Source: Palleronia sp. LCG004 (GTDB taxonomy: Bacteria; Pseudomonadota; Alphaproteobacteria; Rhodobacterales; Rhodobacteraceae). Taken from it: DNA of 64,000 bases. Location of the stretch: positions 2,670,501 through 2,734,500 of the forward strand of contig NZ_CP136759.1 in NCBI RefSeq assembly GCF_032931615.1, given 5' to 3'. The translations under genes were made by a program, and so were the position numbers. The notes under the pieces were generated by a model. That model made no database searches. It had not been told where the DNA came from and saw only the letters and a program-made list of their open reading frames with translations. Shown here in pieces: positions 18,906-28,673 of the stretch; the stretch's first letter is position 1, and the number at the start of each line of letters is the position of its first letter.

Positions 18906-19994
18906 TCAGATCCAGCCCTTGAGATTGTCCTCGATCACGCCGGCCAGCGCCGAGATATGCGCGTCGTCGTCGTTGAGGCAGGGAATGTAGGTAAACTGCT
19001 CTCCGCCGGCATGTTCGAAGCTCTCGCGGATCTCTTCGTTGATCTCCTCGAGCGTCTCGATGCAATCGGCCGAGAAGGCGGGAGCGATGACGGCGATGCG
19101 CTTCTTGCCCGCCTCCGCCTGCCGGGCGACTTCCTCGACGGTGTAGGGACGCAGCCATTCCTCGGGGCCGAAGCGGGACTGGAACGTCGTGACGATGTCG
19201 CCGTCGGACCATCCGAGCCGTTCCCTGAGCAGGCGCGACGTCTTCTGGCACTGGCAATGGTAGGGGTCGCCTTCCATCAGATAGCGCTGCGGCACGCCGT
19301 GATAGGAAGCGACGAGGATGTCGGGCTTGGTCTCCATCGCGCCGATCGCACGCTCTACCGAGCCGGCCAGCGCGTCGATATAGCGGGGATCGTCGAAATA
19401 GGCGGAAACGGTCCTGACTGAGGGCTGCCATTTCTCGCGCATGAGCGCGCGGAAGAACTGGTCGTTGGCGGTCGCGCTCGTCGCGCCGGCATATTGCGGG
19501 TAGAGCGGGAAGAAGACGATCTTCTGGCAGCCCGCGCGCACCATTTCGCGCACCTTCGAGCGGGTCGAGGGATTGCCGTAGCGCATGCAGAAATCGACCA
19601 TGACGCGGTCGCCATGCGCCGCCTCGAGTTCGGCCCGAAGTTTGGCGGTCTGTGCCTTGGTGATGGTCAGGAGCGGGCTTTCGCCCGCCTCCTCGTTCCA
19701 GATCGACTTGTAGGCCGCGCCGCTCGAAAACGGGCGCTTGGTCAGGATCACACCCTGCAAAAGCGGCTGCCAGATCCAGGCGGAATAGTCGACGACCCGC
19801 TTGTCCGAGAGGAACTCGTTCAGATAGCGGCGCATGCTCCAGTAATCGTAGCCGTCGGGCGTGCCGAGATTGGCGAGCAGAATTCCGATCTTGGCGGGCG
19901 GCACGCGGGGATGGTCCTGCGGCGCATGGTCGGGCCGCGTGGCATCCTCGCCCGTGAAAAGCGGTTCTCCGTCGGGCGATTTGGCATCCAGCAT
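18906..19994 (-). CDS. hemH: Ferrochelatase
   Basis: HemH inserts Fe2+ into protoporphyrin IX to form protoheme. The protein has the family signature region LVASYHGVPQRY with the metal-binding His, and the entry motif GILLANLGTPD. I take the ATG at 19994 (MLDAKSPDGEP; 362 residues). A longer open frame exists back to 20258, but its extra 88 residues are a shadow of the methyltransferase gene. GAAGGACG lies about ten bases upstream of the chosen start. It probably follows the NDUFAF5-like gene (52 bases apart) in one transcript. Confidence 0.95.
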   Translation of the reverse strand: MLDAKSPDGEPLFTGEDATRPDHAPQDHPRVPPAKIGILLANLGTPDGYDYWSMRRYLNEFLSDKRVVDYSAWIWQPLLQGVILTKRPFSSGAAYKSIWNEEAGESPLLTITKAQTAKLRAELEAAHGDRVMVDFCMRYGNPSTRSKVREMVRAGCQKIVFFPLYPQYAGATSATANDQFFRALMREKWQPSVRTVSAYFDDPRYIDALAGSVERAIGAMETKPDILVASYHGVPQRYLMEGDPYHCQCQKTSRLLRERLGWSDGDIVTTFQSRFGPEEWLRPYTVEEVARQAEAGKKRIAVIAPAFSADCIETLEEINEEIRESFEHAGGEQFTYIPCLNDDDAHISALAGVIEDNLKGWI

Positions 19995-20046
19995 GGTCAG
20001 AGCGTCCTTCGTTGGTGCACCGGGAATATCCCGTTCATGCCGGGGG

Positions 20047-20892
20047 TCAATCACCACCGTCGCGAGACGTCCCGTCGGGCCCCGTTCGCGCGGTTTCCAG
20101 AATGTCGGCAAGCCGCGCCTGGGCGGAGCCGGGACGGAGCGGTTTCTGCTGACTTTCGTGGGGGGCCCAGCCGGACAGGAAGATGAGCTCGAACGTCGCG
20201 CGGATCCGGTCGGGCGCGTCCGTGGCGGCGAAGCGGTCGGCATAGATCGCGCCCGCACGCTCGAGGATCCCGCGGCCGAGCGTGCGGCGGTCGCGTGCGG
20301 CGAGCGCGTTGCCCTCGCCCATCTCGCGAAGCTCGCGCATCAGGTGACGCGCGTCGCGATAAGACACGACGTAGGTATCCGTGTCGGCCACCGGCTGTGC
20401 GAGGCCGCCGCGCTGGATGAGCCCGCCGAGATCGCGGATCTCGCCCATCGGGGCCACGCGCGGAGAAATGCCGCCCCGGAGCGCGGTCTCGGCCTCGGCC
20501 AGCGCGATGCGGAGCTCCGACAGGGTCTGGCCCCCGAGGGTCACGCAGAGAAACAGGCCGTCGGGCCGGAGCGCGCGGCGGGACTGCACGATCTGTCCGA
20601 CGGGATCGTCGGCCCAGTGCAGCGACATGGCATGGATGACGAGGTCGTAGCTTTCGGGCTCGAGGTCGATGCGGTCCTCGTCGGGGACGATCCGCGCGCC
20701 GGGAAACTGCGCGGCCCAGAATTCGGGCTGGCCGGTCACGACGGCGATCTCGGTAAACTGCCTGTTAACCTCTTCCAGTCTCTCCTTGAGTTCATCCGCG
20801 GCGATCTCGTGCAGGAATGCCGCGCCGGGGCGAAAGCGGCTGCGGTTGCGGGCGAGTTGCGCGCGGTCGGTCAGGCGAGGTGGCTGGGTCAT
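20047..20892 (-). CDS. SAM-dependent methyltransferase-fold protein, NDUFAF5/BioC-like
   Basis: A 281-residue class I methyltransferase-fold protein. It lacks a canonical glycine-rich SAM loop at the front (AVVTGQPEFW in its place), then has YDLVIHAMSLHWADDP and LRPDGLFLCVTLGGQTLSELR. This combination is typical of the NDUFAF5-like proteins of alphaproteobacteria; the mitochondrial relative hydroxylates an arginine of complex I. The C-terminal GNALAARDRRTLGRG also fits. Its start codon is only 23 bases from that of the divergent comF, so the promoters must lie inside the opposite coding regions. Confidence 0.82.
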   Translation of the reverse strand: MTQPPRLTDRAQLARNRSRFRPGAAFLHEIAADELKERLEEVNRQFTEIAVVTGQPEFWAAQFPGARIVPDEDRIDLEPESYDLVIHAMSLHWADDPVGQIVQSRRALRPDGLFLCVTLGGQTLSELRIALAEAETALRGGISPRVAPMGEIRDLGGLIQRGGLAQPVADTDTYVVSYRDARHLMRELREMGEGNALAARDRRTLGRGILERAGAIYADRFAATDAPDRIRATFELIFLSGWAPHESQQKPLRPGSAQARLADILETARTGPDGTSRDGGD

Positions 20893-20915
20893 GGGCCAGC
20901 AGATAGGGGATTTCG

Positions 20916-21635
20916 ATGTCGATGCAATCGGCGCTGGCGTTGATCTATCCGCCGCATTGCGCCACCTGCGAGGCTCCGGTGTCGGATCGCGGCGGGATTT
21001 GCGGCGATTGCTGGCGCGACACGCCGTTCATCCTGGGGCTCTGCTGCGACGTGTGCGGCATGCCGTTGCCGGGGGAGGATGACGAGACCTGGCTTTGCGA
21101 CGATTGCCTGAAATGGGGCCGGCCCTGGCTCAGGGGGCGTGCGGCACTCGTCTACGAGGGGCGGGCGCGGCAGCTCGTGCTCAGGATCAAGCATGGCGAC
21201 CGGCTCGACCTCGTGCCGGCGGCGGCTGGATGGATGATGCGGGCGGCGGCACCGCTCCTGCTGCCCGAGACGCTGCTCGTGCCGGTGCCGATCCACTGGC
21301 GGCGGCTGTTCAGGCGGCGCTACAATCAGGCGGCGGCGCTTTCGCGCGAGATGGCGCGGATCGGCGGGTGCGATCATGCGCCGCGCGCCCTGCTGCGGCC
21401 ACGGCCGACGCGGGTGCAGGACGGCAAGTCGGCGGCCGAGCGGTTCAGCGATCTCGAGGACGCGATCGAGCCGCATCCGCGCTACGGTGCCGCGATCGAG
21501 GGGCGTCCGGTCCTGCTGGTCGACGACGTGATGACCTCGGGGGCGACGCTCTCGGCCTGCACGGAGGCCTGCTATCGCGCCGGAGCGGGGAAGGTGGACG
21601 TCGTCACACTGGCACGCGTGATGCGGGGCACCTAG
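20916..21635 (+). CDS. ComF family phosphoribosyltransferase-fold protein
   Basis: A 239-residue ComF/GntX-type protein. The N-terminus has a double zinc ribbon: Cys pairs CATC, CGDC, CDVC and CDDC within residues 15-65. The type I phosphoribosyltransferase domain has VLLVDDVMTSGATL as PRPP-binding loop. In naturally competent bacteria ComF helps internalise DNA; in others its job is unclear. It is 41 bases upstream of grxC in the same direction. Confidence 0.9.
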   Translation: MSMQSALALIYPPHCATCEAPVSDRGGICGDCWRDTPFILGLCCDVCGMPLPGEDDETWLCDDCLKWGRPWLRGRAALVYEGRARQLVLRIKHGDRLDLVPAAAGWMMRAAAPLLLPETLLVPVPIHWRRLFRRRYNQAAALSREMARIGGCDHAPRALLRPRPTRVQDGKSAAERFSDLEDAIEPHPRYGAAIEGRPVLLVDDVMTSGATLSACTEACYRAGAGKVDVVTLARVMRGT

Positions 21636-21676
21636 ATAGCGGGTCGAACGACATTCCCCGAAAGGAGCCCCGATCA

Positions 21677-21934
21677 ATGGCCCGTATCGAGATCTATACC
21701 ACGCCGCTCTGCGGTTTCTGCCACGCCGCCAAGCGCCTGCTGACGAACAAGGACGCGTCCTACGCCGAGATCGACGTCTCGGGCGACCCGGAGCGCCGTC
21801 AGGAGATGATGAAGCGCGCGAATGGCCGTCACACGGTGCCGCAGATCTTCATCGACGACGCGCATGTGGGCGGGTTCGACGATCTTTCCGCGCTGGAGCG
21901 GGACGGCAAGCTCGACCCGATGCTGCAAGCCTGA
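21677..21934 (+). CDS. grxC: Glutaredoxin 3
   Basis: An 85-residue glutaredoxin that reduces disulfides with glutathione. The active site is CGFC (residues 12-15) instead of the usual CPYC; this dithiol variant still has both cysteines. The cis-Pro segment TVPQIFIDD and the glutathione-binding GGFDDL are present. AAAGGAG precedes the ATG. The next gene begins three bases after the stop, so the pair is co-transcribed. Confidence 0.95.
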   Translation: MARIEIYTTPLCGFCHAAKRLLTNKDASYAEIDVSGDPERRQEMMKRANGRHTVPQIFIDDAHVGGFDDLSALERDGKLDPMLQA

Positions 21935-21937
21935 GCG

Positions 21938-22768
21938 ATGCGCGCGGCGCTGGTCCAGCTGACCTCGGGGCACGATCCGGCCCTGAACCTCGCGGCGACG
22001 CGCGCGGCGGTCGCGCGGGCGGCCGAGGGGGGCGCGGATCTCGTCACCACGCCCGAGGTCACGAACTTCATCTCGGTCAATCCCGAGGATGCCCGGGGGC
22101 GGCTTTTCGTCGAGGACGAGGACCCGACCCTTGGGGCTCTGCGCGAGGACGCGGCACGGCACGGCATCTGGCTGCATGTCGGATCGCTTGCCCTGCGGAG
22201 CGGCGATGCGGACGGGCGGCTCGCCAATCGCTCGGTCCTGATCGGGCCCGACGGGTCGATCGCGGCGCGATACGACAAGATCCACATGTTCGACGTGGCG
22301 ATCGACGCGACCGAGACCTATCGCGAATCGGATCGCTACCGCCCCGGTGATCGTGCCGTGCTGGCGCGGACGCCGATGGGGACGATCGGTCTGACCGTCT
22401 GTTACGACGTCCGTTTCGCGCGGCTCTACCGCGATCTGGCGCGGGCGGGGGCGGGCATCCTGATGGTGCCGGCGGCGTTCTCGCCCGTGAGCGGTGCGGC
22501 CCATTGGGAGCCGCTGTTGCGCGCGCGCGCCATCGAGACCGGATGCTTCGTTCTGGCCGCCGCCCAGACGGGCCGACACGTCGCCTCGGACGGGCGGGAG
22601 CGGCGGACGCATGGCCATTCGCTCGCCGTGTCGCCGTGGGGCGAGGTCCTGGTGGATGCGGGCACGGAGCCCGGCGTGACCTTCGTCGATCTGGATCCGG
22701 CCGATGTGGACCGTTCGCGCGCGAGGATCCCGAGCCTCGGCCTCGAGCAGGACTATGCCGCGCCCTGA
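21938..22768 (+). CDS. Carbon-nitrogen hydrolase (Nit1/omega-amidase type)
   Basis: A 276-residue nitrilase-superfamily amidase. The catalytic triad is visible as Glu40 (TTPEVTNF), Lys114 (YDKIHMFDV) and Cys155 ([10 protein letters not shown]). The closest functional relatives are Nit1-type deaminated-glutathione amidases, which would fit the glutaredoxin gene three bases upstream, but the substrate is inferred. The 3' end overlaps the convergent ubiG by 16 bases. Confidence 0.9.
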   Translation: MRAALVQLTSGHDPALNLAATRAAVARAAEGGADLVTTPEVTNFISVNPEDARGRLFVEDEDPTLGALREDAARHGIWLHVGSLALRSGDADGRLANRSVLIGPDGSIAARYDKIHMFDVAIDATETYRESDRYRPGDRAVLARTPMGTIGLTVCYDVRFARLYRDLARAGAGILMVPAAFSPVSGAAHWEPLLRARAIETGCFVLAAAQTGRHVASDGRERRTHGHSLAVSPWGEVLVDAGTEPGVTFVDLDPADVDRSRARIPSLGLEQDYAAP

Positions 22769-23502
22769 GGCCGCTGGGCGGTCATGACGTAGTTCACGGC
22801 GAGGTCGCGGTCCGAGATCCGCCACTGCCAGCTCAGGGGATTGAAGACGAAGCCCGCGCGGTCCACCGGGTCGATCCCGGCACCCCCCAGCATGGCGGAA
22901 AGCTCGTCCGGGGTAATGAATTTCTGCCAGTCATGCGTGCCCTTGGGCAGCCAGCGCATGATCCATTCGGCCCCGATGATCGCGGCCCCAAAGCTGAGGG
23001 TCGTGCGGTTGATGGTCGAGCAGATCACGATGCCGCCCGGCCGGAGGAGATCGCGGCAGGCCGCGAGGAAGGCATGCGGGTCGGACACGTGCTCGATCAC
23101 CTCCATGGCGAGGACGATGTCGAAGCTTTCCCCGGCCTCGGCCAGCGCCTCGGCGCTGGTATGGCGGTAGTCGATCTCGAGCCCCTGTTCGTGCGCGTGG
23201 TGTTCGGCCACGGGAATGTTGCGTTCGGCAGCGTCGGCACCGACGACCGTCGCGCCGAGCCGGGCCATCGGCTCGCAAAGAAGCCCGCCGCCGCACCCGA
23301 TATCGAGCAGGCGCAGACCCTCGAACGGGCGGGAGGAGCGCAGGTCGCGACCGTATTCGCCCGCGATCTGCGTGCAGATGTAATCGAGCCGCACCGGGTT
23401 CATCATGTGCAGCGGCTTGAACTTGCCTTCGGGGTCCCACCATTCGGCGGCCATCGCACCGAATTTGTCGATTTCGCCTTGATCGATGGTGGAGACGGGC
23501 AT
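22753..23502 (-). CDS. ubiG: Ubiquinone biosynthesis O-methyltransferase UbiG
   Basis: UbiG carries out both O-methylations of ubiquinone synthesis. The 249-residue protein begins [21 protein letters not shown], the diagnostic N-terminus of UbiG/Coq3. The SAM motif is [20 protein letters not shown] and post-motifs [12 protein letters not shown] are present. Membrane-binding is through the region after residue 180 in homologues. It overlaps the convergent hydrolase by 16 bases and is divergent from the aminopeptidase. Confidence 0.96.
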   Translation of the reverse strand: MPVSTIDQGEIDKFGAMAAEWWDPEGKFKPLHMMNPVRLDYICTQIAGEYGRDLRSSRPFEGLRLLDIGCGGGLLCEPMARLGATVVGADAAERNIPVAEHHAHEQGLEIDYRHTSAEALAEAGESFDIVLAMEVIEHVSDPHAFLAACRDLLRPGGIVICSTINRTTLSFGAAIIGAEWIMRWLPKGTHDWQKFITPDELSAMLGGAGIDPVDRAGFVFNPLSWQWRISDRDLAVNYVMTAQRPQGAA

Positions 23503-23565
23503 CGCGACCTCATTTTTGCGCGGAACTCCATGGCGAGGAGCGTTCGCGGATTATATAGACTCCCG

Positions 23566-24540
23566 ATGGACAGATCGGCAGGACAAAAAAGCGCGGCATC
23601 GTACCTCTATCCGCGCATAGACCCGTTCGACCAGCGCATGATGGCGGTCGGCGACGGACACTCGGTCTATGTCGAGCAATGCGGCAACCCCGACGGCATT
23701 CCCGTGGTCGTGCTGCATGGCGGGCCGGGCGGCGGCTGTTCGCCCTCGATGCGGCGTTATTTCGACCCGGAAATCTATCGGATCGTGCTGTTCGACCAGC
23801 GGGGCTGCGGGCGGTCTCGCCCCCATGCGAGCGTCGAGGACAACACGACCTGGCACCTCGTTGCGGATATCGAGAGGATCCGCGATGCGCTGGAAATCGG
23901 AAAATGGATGGTCTTCGGCGGAAGCTGGGGCGCGACGCTCGCGCTCATCTACGCGCAGACCCATCCCGAGGCCGTGCGCCATATCATCCTGCGCGGCGTC
24001 TTTCTGATGACCGAGGCCGAGCTCGAGTGGTTCTATGCGGGCGGGGCCGGCCGGTTCTGGCCCGATGTCTGGTCGCGCTTCGTCGATCCGGTGCCGGAGG
24101 AGGAGCGAGGCGATTTGATCGCGGCCTATCACAGGCGGCTCTTTTCCGGCGACAGCGTGACGGAAACCCGGTTTGCGCGGACCTGGACCTCGTGGGAGAA
24201 CACGCTCGCCTCGATCGACACGGACGGGCCCGGCGGCGAGAGCCCGGGCGACTACGCACGCGCCTTCGCGCGGCTCGAGAATCACTATTTTACGCATCGC
24301 GGATGGCTGGACCATGACGGGCAGATCCTGGACCGGATGGACCGGATCGCGCATCTTCCGGGTCATATCGTGCAGGGTCGCTATGACATGATCTGTCCGC
24401 CGCGTTCGGCTTGGCGGCTGCACGAGGCGTGGTCGGGATCGGTGCTTCGGATGGTGCCGCGGGCGGGACACGCGCTGTCGGAACCCGGGATCAGTGCCGC
24501 GCTGGTCGGAATCATGGACGCGCTGCGCCAGGAGGGCTGA
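23566..24540 (+). CDS. pip: Prolyl aminopeptidase
   Basis: A 324-residue alpha/beta-hydrolase that removes N-terminal proline from peptides (family S33). The oxyanion-hole motif HGGPGGG is near residue 46, and the nucleophile is Ser120 in GGSWGATLA. The late acidic/His pair is in GRYDMICPP and RAGHALSEP. I start at the ATG at 23566 (MDRSAGQKSAASYLYPRIDP), which matches the usual family N-terminus; an in-frame ATG at 23530 would add 12 residues. TATATA at 23551-23556 may be part of the promoter. Confidence 0.95.
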   Translation: MDRSAGQKSAASYLYPRIDPFDQRMMAVGDGHSVYVEQCGNPDGIPVVVLHGGPGGGCSPSMRRYFDPEIYRIVLFDQRGCGRSRPHASVEDNTTWHLVADIERIRDALEIGKWMVFGGSWGATLALIYAQTHPEAVRHIILRGVFLMTEAELEWFYAGGAGRFWPDVWSRFVDPVPEEERGDLIAAYHRRLFSGDSVTETRFARTWTSWENTLASIDTDGPGGESPGDYARAFARLENHYFTHRGWLDHDGQILDRMDRIAHLPGHIVQGRYDMICPPRSAWRLHEAWSGSVLRMVPRAGHALSEPGISAALVGIMDALRQEG

Positions 24541-24552
24541 CCGGCTTTGCCG

Positions 24553-26250
24553 TCAGGCCGAGATCCGGAGGTCGTCCACGGCCGGTCCTTCGGGAAGAAG
24601 CCTTTCTACCAGTGCGATCAATTCGCCGCGATCGACGGGTTTGGTGAGGACCGCGTCGAAAAGAGATTCCTGCGAATCGTAGGCCGCGGACATGAGCACC
24701 GTCGCGATCCGGGACTGATGCGGATCGGCCTGCATCGCCTCCAGCATCCCGAGTCCGTTGAGGTTGGGCATGTGCATGTCGATGAAGGCAAGATCGACAC
24801 GATTGCCCGCAAGCAGTTCGAGAGCCTCGCGGCCATCTTCCGCCTCGAGGATCGTGGCATGGGTCGGTTCCAGGAACTTGCGCACGATCATCCGGTTCAC
24901 CTGCGCGTCGTCGACGATGGCGATGGTGCGCCCGGTCAGGTCGGGAAGCGTGTCGGGTGTCTCGGCCGATCCACGGGGGAACTGGGCGATCGGCGAGGGA
25001 ATCTCGACCGTGAACTTCGTGCCGCGGCCGAGGCGCGACATGACGGATACGTCGCCCCCCATGGCCCGCGCGAGATCGCGGGCGATCATCAGGCCGAGGC
25101 CCGATCCGATCCCGGCCTTCGACGGATCGTCATCGAGCTGGCGATAGGGGTCGAAGATCGTCGCGAGCGCGTCGTCCCTGATGCCGGTCCCGGTATCCCG
25201 CACGGCGATGGAGAGCCACGGCGCCTGTCTGCGGTACTGGGTCGAGACGGTGAGGACGATTTCGCCCTCGTGGGTGTATTTGAGCGCGTTCGAGACGAGA
25301 TTGCAGAGGATCTGCCGCACGCGCACCGGATCGACGAGGACGCAATCGGGATTTTGTCCGAGGAATTCTGTCCTGAGGTCGAGCCCGGCCTGACGGGCGC
25401 TGTCGCGGTAGAGACCTTCGACCGCGGAGACCAGATCGTGGATGACCGTGGGACGCGGCGCGATGGTGAACTTCCCCTCGGTGAGCTTCGCATGATCGAG
25501 CATGTCGCTGACCAGCGCGTTGAGGTTCTGGCAGGACATGCCCAGGACCTTGGCGCGCTCGCGCTCGGCCGGGAGGGTCGCTTCCTGTTCGAGGATCTGC
25601 GCGATCCCGAGAACGCCGTTGAGCGGGGTGCGGATCTCGTGCCCGATCGTGGCGAAGAAGCGTTCGCGCGTCCGGAGGGCCTCGTGGGCCGTCCGTTCCG
25701 CCTGGGTGAGATCCTTCTTCTGCCTGATGGCGGATCTGAAGATGGTCGCGACGTAGGTTCCGGTCATGAGGACGACGATGGCGCAGGACATCAGTTCGAT
25801 CCGCGACGTGCCGAAATCGGCGAGCATGACCGGCGTGTAGAAGACACACAGAAGCAGCGGTGCCGCCGAGGAAAACCCGATGAGGTTCTTGTCGGTACGC
25901 AGAACCGCGCAATGCAGCATTGCCGTCCAGAGGAGGGCCTGCGCCGTGAAGAAGATGACCACTTCCTCCGAGGCCATCATGTTGAAGATCAGCACGGCGA
26001 GGAGCGACGTGTAGATCGAACAGAGCGCGCAATACGACAGATAGGCCGCGAGCGAACGTCCGCGCAGCATCCGGTTCTCGAGCCGCCAGGCCCCGAAATC
26101 GAGCGCGATCATCGCCATCAGGACGTAGATGCCCCAGATATACGGATCGAGCATCTGCGTGATGAGGATGACGACCCCCGCCACGACGTTGCGCACGGGC
26201 CGATCCCCCTGGATCCGTTCGATCTGTCGTACCAGCGGCGTGCGGTGCAT
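24553..26250 (-). CDS. Hybrid sensor histidine kinase / response regulator
   Basis: A 565-residue membrane sensor. About five to six hydrophobic segments occupy residues 20-175 and form the input. The kinase has His204 (FFATIGHEIRTPLNGVLG), an N-box NLVSNALKYT, and G-boxes DTGTGI and GSGLGL. A C-terminal receiver (from about residue 440) has D447/D448 and phosphoacceptor D491 (FIDMHMPN). I chose the ATG at 26250, with GGAG nine bases upstream; the longer frame to 26502 crosses the rimP leader. There is no adjacent cognate regulator. It converges with pip, 12 bases away. The HPt protein at 8492 is a possible relay partner, by inference only. Confidence 0.92.
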   Translation of the reverse strand: MHRTPLVRQIERIQGDRPVRNVVAGVVILITQMLDPYIWGIYVLMAMIALDFGAWRLENRMLRGRSLAAYLSYCALCSIYTSLLAVLIFNMMASEEVVIFFTAQALLWTAMLHCAVLRTDKNLIGFSSAAPLLLCVFYTPVMLADFGTSRIELMSCAIVVLMTGTYVATIFRSAIRQKKDLTQAERTAHEALRTRERFFATIGHEIRTPLNGVLGIAQILEQEATLPAERERAKVLGMSCQNLNALVSDMLDHAKLTEGKFTIAPRPTVIHDLVSAVEGLYRDSARQAGLDLRTEFLGQNPDCVLVDPVRVRQILCNLVSNALKYTHEGEIVLTVSTQYRRQAPWLSIAVRDTGTGIRDDALATIFDPYRQLDDDPSKAGIGSGLGLMIARDLARAMGGDVSVMSRLGRGTKFTVEIPSPIAQFPRGSAETPDTLPDLTGRTIAIVDDAQVNRMIVRKFLEPTHATILEAEDGREALELLAGNRVDLAFIDMHMPNLNGLGMLEAMQADPHQSRIATVLMSAAYDSQESLFDAVLTKPVDRGELIALVERLLPEGPAVDDLRISA

Positions 26251-26303
26251 CTGTTGCGGCTCCGTATCTGCCGGCACAACGTGGCGGGGAGAGATTAAGA
26301 TTG

Positions 26304-26428
26304 GCTTCACGCGGGCCGGCCCTTGCAATTCCGCGCATCGGGGGGTAGGTGGGATGCAACACGCGGCGCATCGGGGTCCAAACCCGGTCCCCACCGATCC
26401 ATCGTAACGGGCCGCGGCCCGTTTTTTT
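26304..26428 (+). promoter_or_regulatory. Structured leader with terminator-like hairpin before rimP
   Basis: A perfect 16-base palindrome (26407-26422, 7-bp stem) followed directly by seven Ts forms an intrinsic-terminator-like element 18 bases before the rimP ATG. Upstream, GCGCATCGGGG occurs twice (26333-26343 and 26366-26376), and CATCGGGG...CCCC..CGATC can fold over 26369-26399. This layout suits attenuation of the rimP-nusA-infB operon, or ending of a separate upstream transcript. No tRNA-Met gene, which precedes rimP in enterics, is present. Confidence 0.5.
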
Positions 26429-26446
26429 GTGTTTGTGAGGCAATCC

Positions 26447-27046
26447 ATGTCCGATCTGATCGCCAAAGCCAGCATCGACCGCCGCCTCGCCGAGATCATC
26501 ACGCCGGTGATCGAGGGGATGGGGTACGAACTCGTCCGCGTCCGCTACATGGGTGGCAAGACGCCGACAGTGCAGATCATGGCCGATCGCCCCGAGGGCG
26601 GGATCGAGGTCGACGATTGCGGCGACATCTCGACCGCGGTATCGGCGCATCTCGACGTCGAGGATCCGATCGAGGAGGCCTACACGCTCGAGGTGTCGAG
26701 CCCGGGGATCGACCGGCCGCTGACCCGGCTGAAGGATTTCGAGGCCTGGGAGGGCTACGTCGCCAAGGTCGAGACCGACGAGATGATCGACGGCCGCAGG
26801 CGGTTCAAGGGCACGCTCGCCGGGACCGAAGGAGGCGAGGTCCTGATCGAGATCGAGGAGGGGACGATCGGGCTCAGGTTCGACTGGATCTCGGACGCGA
26901 AGCTCGTGCTTACCGACGATCTGATCCGCGACGTGCTGAAATCCCGCAAGAATGCCGGCGAGATCGACGAGGCGCAATTCGACGAGATCGAGACCATCAT
27001 CGACAGCGAAGACGATGCGCGTCTTCCCGACCAGAAGGATCACTGA
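26447..27046 (+). CDS. rimP: Ribosome maturation factor RimP
   Basis: RimP assists 30S subunit maturation. The 199-residue protein has the two-domain layout of the family: an N-terminal domain with [11 protein letters not shown] and VDDCGDIST, and an SH3-like C-terminal domain after [14 protein letters not shown]. It starts at ATG 26447 with GAGG seven bases before. It is the first gene of the rimP-nusA-rnpM-infB operon; nusA starts four bases after its stop. Confidence 0.96.
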   Translation: MSDLIAKASIDRRLAEIITPVIEGMGYELVRVRYMGGKTPTVQIMADRPEGGIEVDDCGDISTAVSAHLDVEDPIEEAYTLEVSSPGIDRPLTRLKDFEAWEGYVAKVETDEMIDGRRRFKGTLAGTEGGEVLIEIEEGTIGLRFDWISDAKLVLTDDLIRDVLKSRKNAGEIDEAQFDEIETIIDSEDDARLPDQKDH

Positions 27047-27050
27047 GACC

Positions 27051-28673
27051 ATGGCCATCACATCCGCAAACCAGCTCGAGCTTCTCCAGACCGCCGAGGC
27101 CGTCGCGCGCGAGAAGATGATCGACCCCGCGCTGGTCGTCGAGGCGATGGAAGAGAGCCTCGCCCGTGCGGCGAAGTCGCGCTACGGCGCGGAAATGGAC
27201 ATCCGCGTCTCGATCGACCGCAAGACAGGCCGCGCGACGTTCACCCGCGTGCGTACCGTGGTCGAGGATGAGGAACTCGAGAATTACCAGGCCGAGATGA
27301 CGGTCGAGACCGCGAAGCAGTATCTTGACGACCCGCAGATCGGCGACACCTTCGTCGAGGAGGTCCCGCCGGTCGAGATGGGCCGCATCGCCGCGCAATC
27401 GGCCAAGCAGGTGATCCTGCAGAAGGTCCGCGAGGCCGAGCGCGACCGGCAGTACGAGGAATTCAAGGACCGCGCCGGCACGATCATCAACGGCATCGTC
27501 AAGCGCGAGGAATACGGCAACGTCATCGTCGATATCGGCGCGGGCGAGGCCGTGCTGCGCCGCAACGAGAAGATCGGCCGCGAGAGCTATCGCCCGAACG
27601 ACCGGATCCGCGTCTACATCAAGGACGTGCGCCGCGAGGTGCGGGGCCCGCAGATCTTCCTCAGCCGGACCGACCCGCAATTCATGGCCGAGCTCTTCAA
27701 GATGGAAGTGCCCGAGATCTACGAGGGCGTGATCGAGATCAAGGCCGTCGCCCGCGATCCGGGAAGCCGCGCCAAGATCGGCGTGATCTCCTACGACAGC
27801 TCGATCGACCCCGTGGGGGCCTGTGTCGGCATGCGCGGCAGCCGCGTCCAGGCCGTGGTCAACGAGCTTCAGGGCGAGAAGATCGACATCATTCCCTGGA
27901 ACGAGGACATGCCCACCTTCCTCGTCAACGCGCTCCAGCCCGCCGAGGTGACAAAGGTCGTGCTCGACGAGGAGGCCGAGCGGATCGAGGTCGTCGTGCC
28001 CGAGGAGCAGCTTTCGCTGGCGATCGGGCGGCGCGGACAGAACGTGCGGCTCGCCTCGCAGCTGACCGGGCTCGACATCGACATCATGACCGAGGAAGAG
28101 GAATCGGCGCGCCGTCAGGCCGAGTTCGAGGAGCGTACCAAGCTCTTCGTCGATACGCTCGACCTCGACGAGTTCTTCGCGCAGCTTCTGGTCTCGGAGG
28201 GGTTCACCACGCTCGAGGAGGTCGCCTATGTCGAACCCGACGAGCTGACGGTGATCGACGGGGTGGACGACGACACGGCCGAGGAGCTCCAGGCCCGGGC
28301 GCGCGACTATATCGAGGAACAGAACCGCAAGGCGCTCGACGCGGCGCGGGCGCTGGGCGTCGAGGAGAGCCTCATCGAGTTCGAGGGGCTGAACCCGCAG
28401 ATGATCGAGGCGCTGGCCGGCGACGGCATCAAGACGCTCGAGGATTTCGCCACCTGTGCCGATTGGGAACTTGCCGGCGGCTGGACCACGGTCGACGGCG
28501 AGCGTCACAAGGATGACGGTGTGCTCGAACCCTTCGGTGTGGATCTCGAGGAAGCGCAGGCCATGGTCATGACCGCGCGGATCCAGCTCGGCTGGGTCGA
28601 TCCCGACGATCTGGCGGGAGCCGACGACGCCGAGGCCGGCAGCACAGAGATCGCCGAGGAGAACGAAGCCTGA
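27051..28673 (+). CDS. nusA: Transcription termination/antitermination factor NusA
   Basis: NusA binds RNA polymerase and nascent RNA and modulates pausing, termination and antitermination. The 540-residue product has the N-terminal polymerase-binding domain ([20 protein letters not shown]), an S1 domain around residues 140-200, two KH domains ([15 protein letters not shown] and [15 protein letters not shown]) and C-terminal helix-hairpin-helix repeats (about 365-520). Its stop codon TGA overlaps the probable CTG start of rnpM. Confidence 0.97.
   Translation: MAITSANQLELLQTAEAVAREKMIDPALVVEAMEESLARAAKSRYGAEMDIRVSIDRKTGRATFTRVRTVVEDEELENYQAEMTVETAKQYLDDPQIGDTFVEEVPPVEMGRIAAQSAKQVILQKVREAERDRQYEEFKDRAGTIINGIVKREEYGNVIVDIGAGEAVLRRNEKIGRESYRPNDRIRVYIKDVRREVRGPQIFLSRTDPQFMAELFKMEVPEIYEGVIEIKAVARDPGSRAKIGVISYDSSIDPVGACVGMRGSRVQAVVNELQGEKIDIIPWNEDMPTFLVNALQPAEVTKVVLDEEAERIEVVVPEEQLSLAIGRRGQNVRLASQLTGLDIDIMTEEEESARRQAEFEERTKLFVDTLDLDEFFAQLLVSEGFTTLEEVAYVEPDELTVIDGVDDDTAEELQARARDYIEEQNRKALDAARALGVEESLIEFEGLNPQMIEALAGDGIKTLEDFATCADWELAGGWTTVDGERHKDDGVLEPFGVDLEEAQAMVMTARIQLGWVDPDDLAGADDAEAGSTEIAEENEA

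Noticed and set aside
26331..26400. tRNA-like segment (GGGGTCCAAACCCGG then ATCCA) before rimP
   Set aside because: The loop does not fit a T-loop (TTCRANY), no matching acceptor or anticodon stem was found, so it is not a tRNA-Met gene as in enterics.
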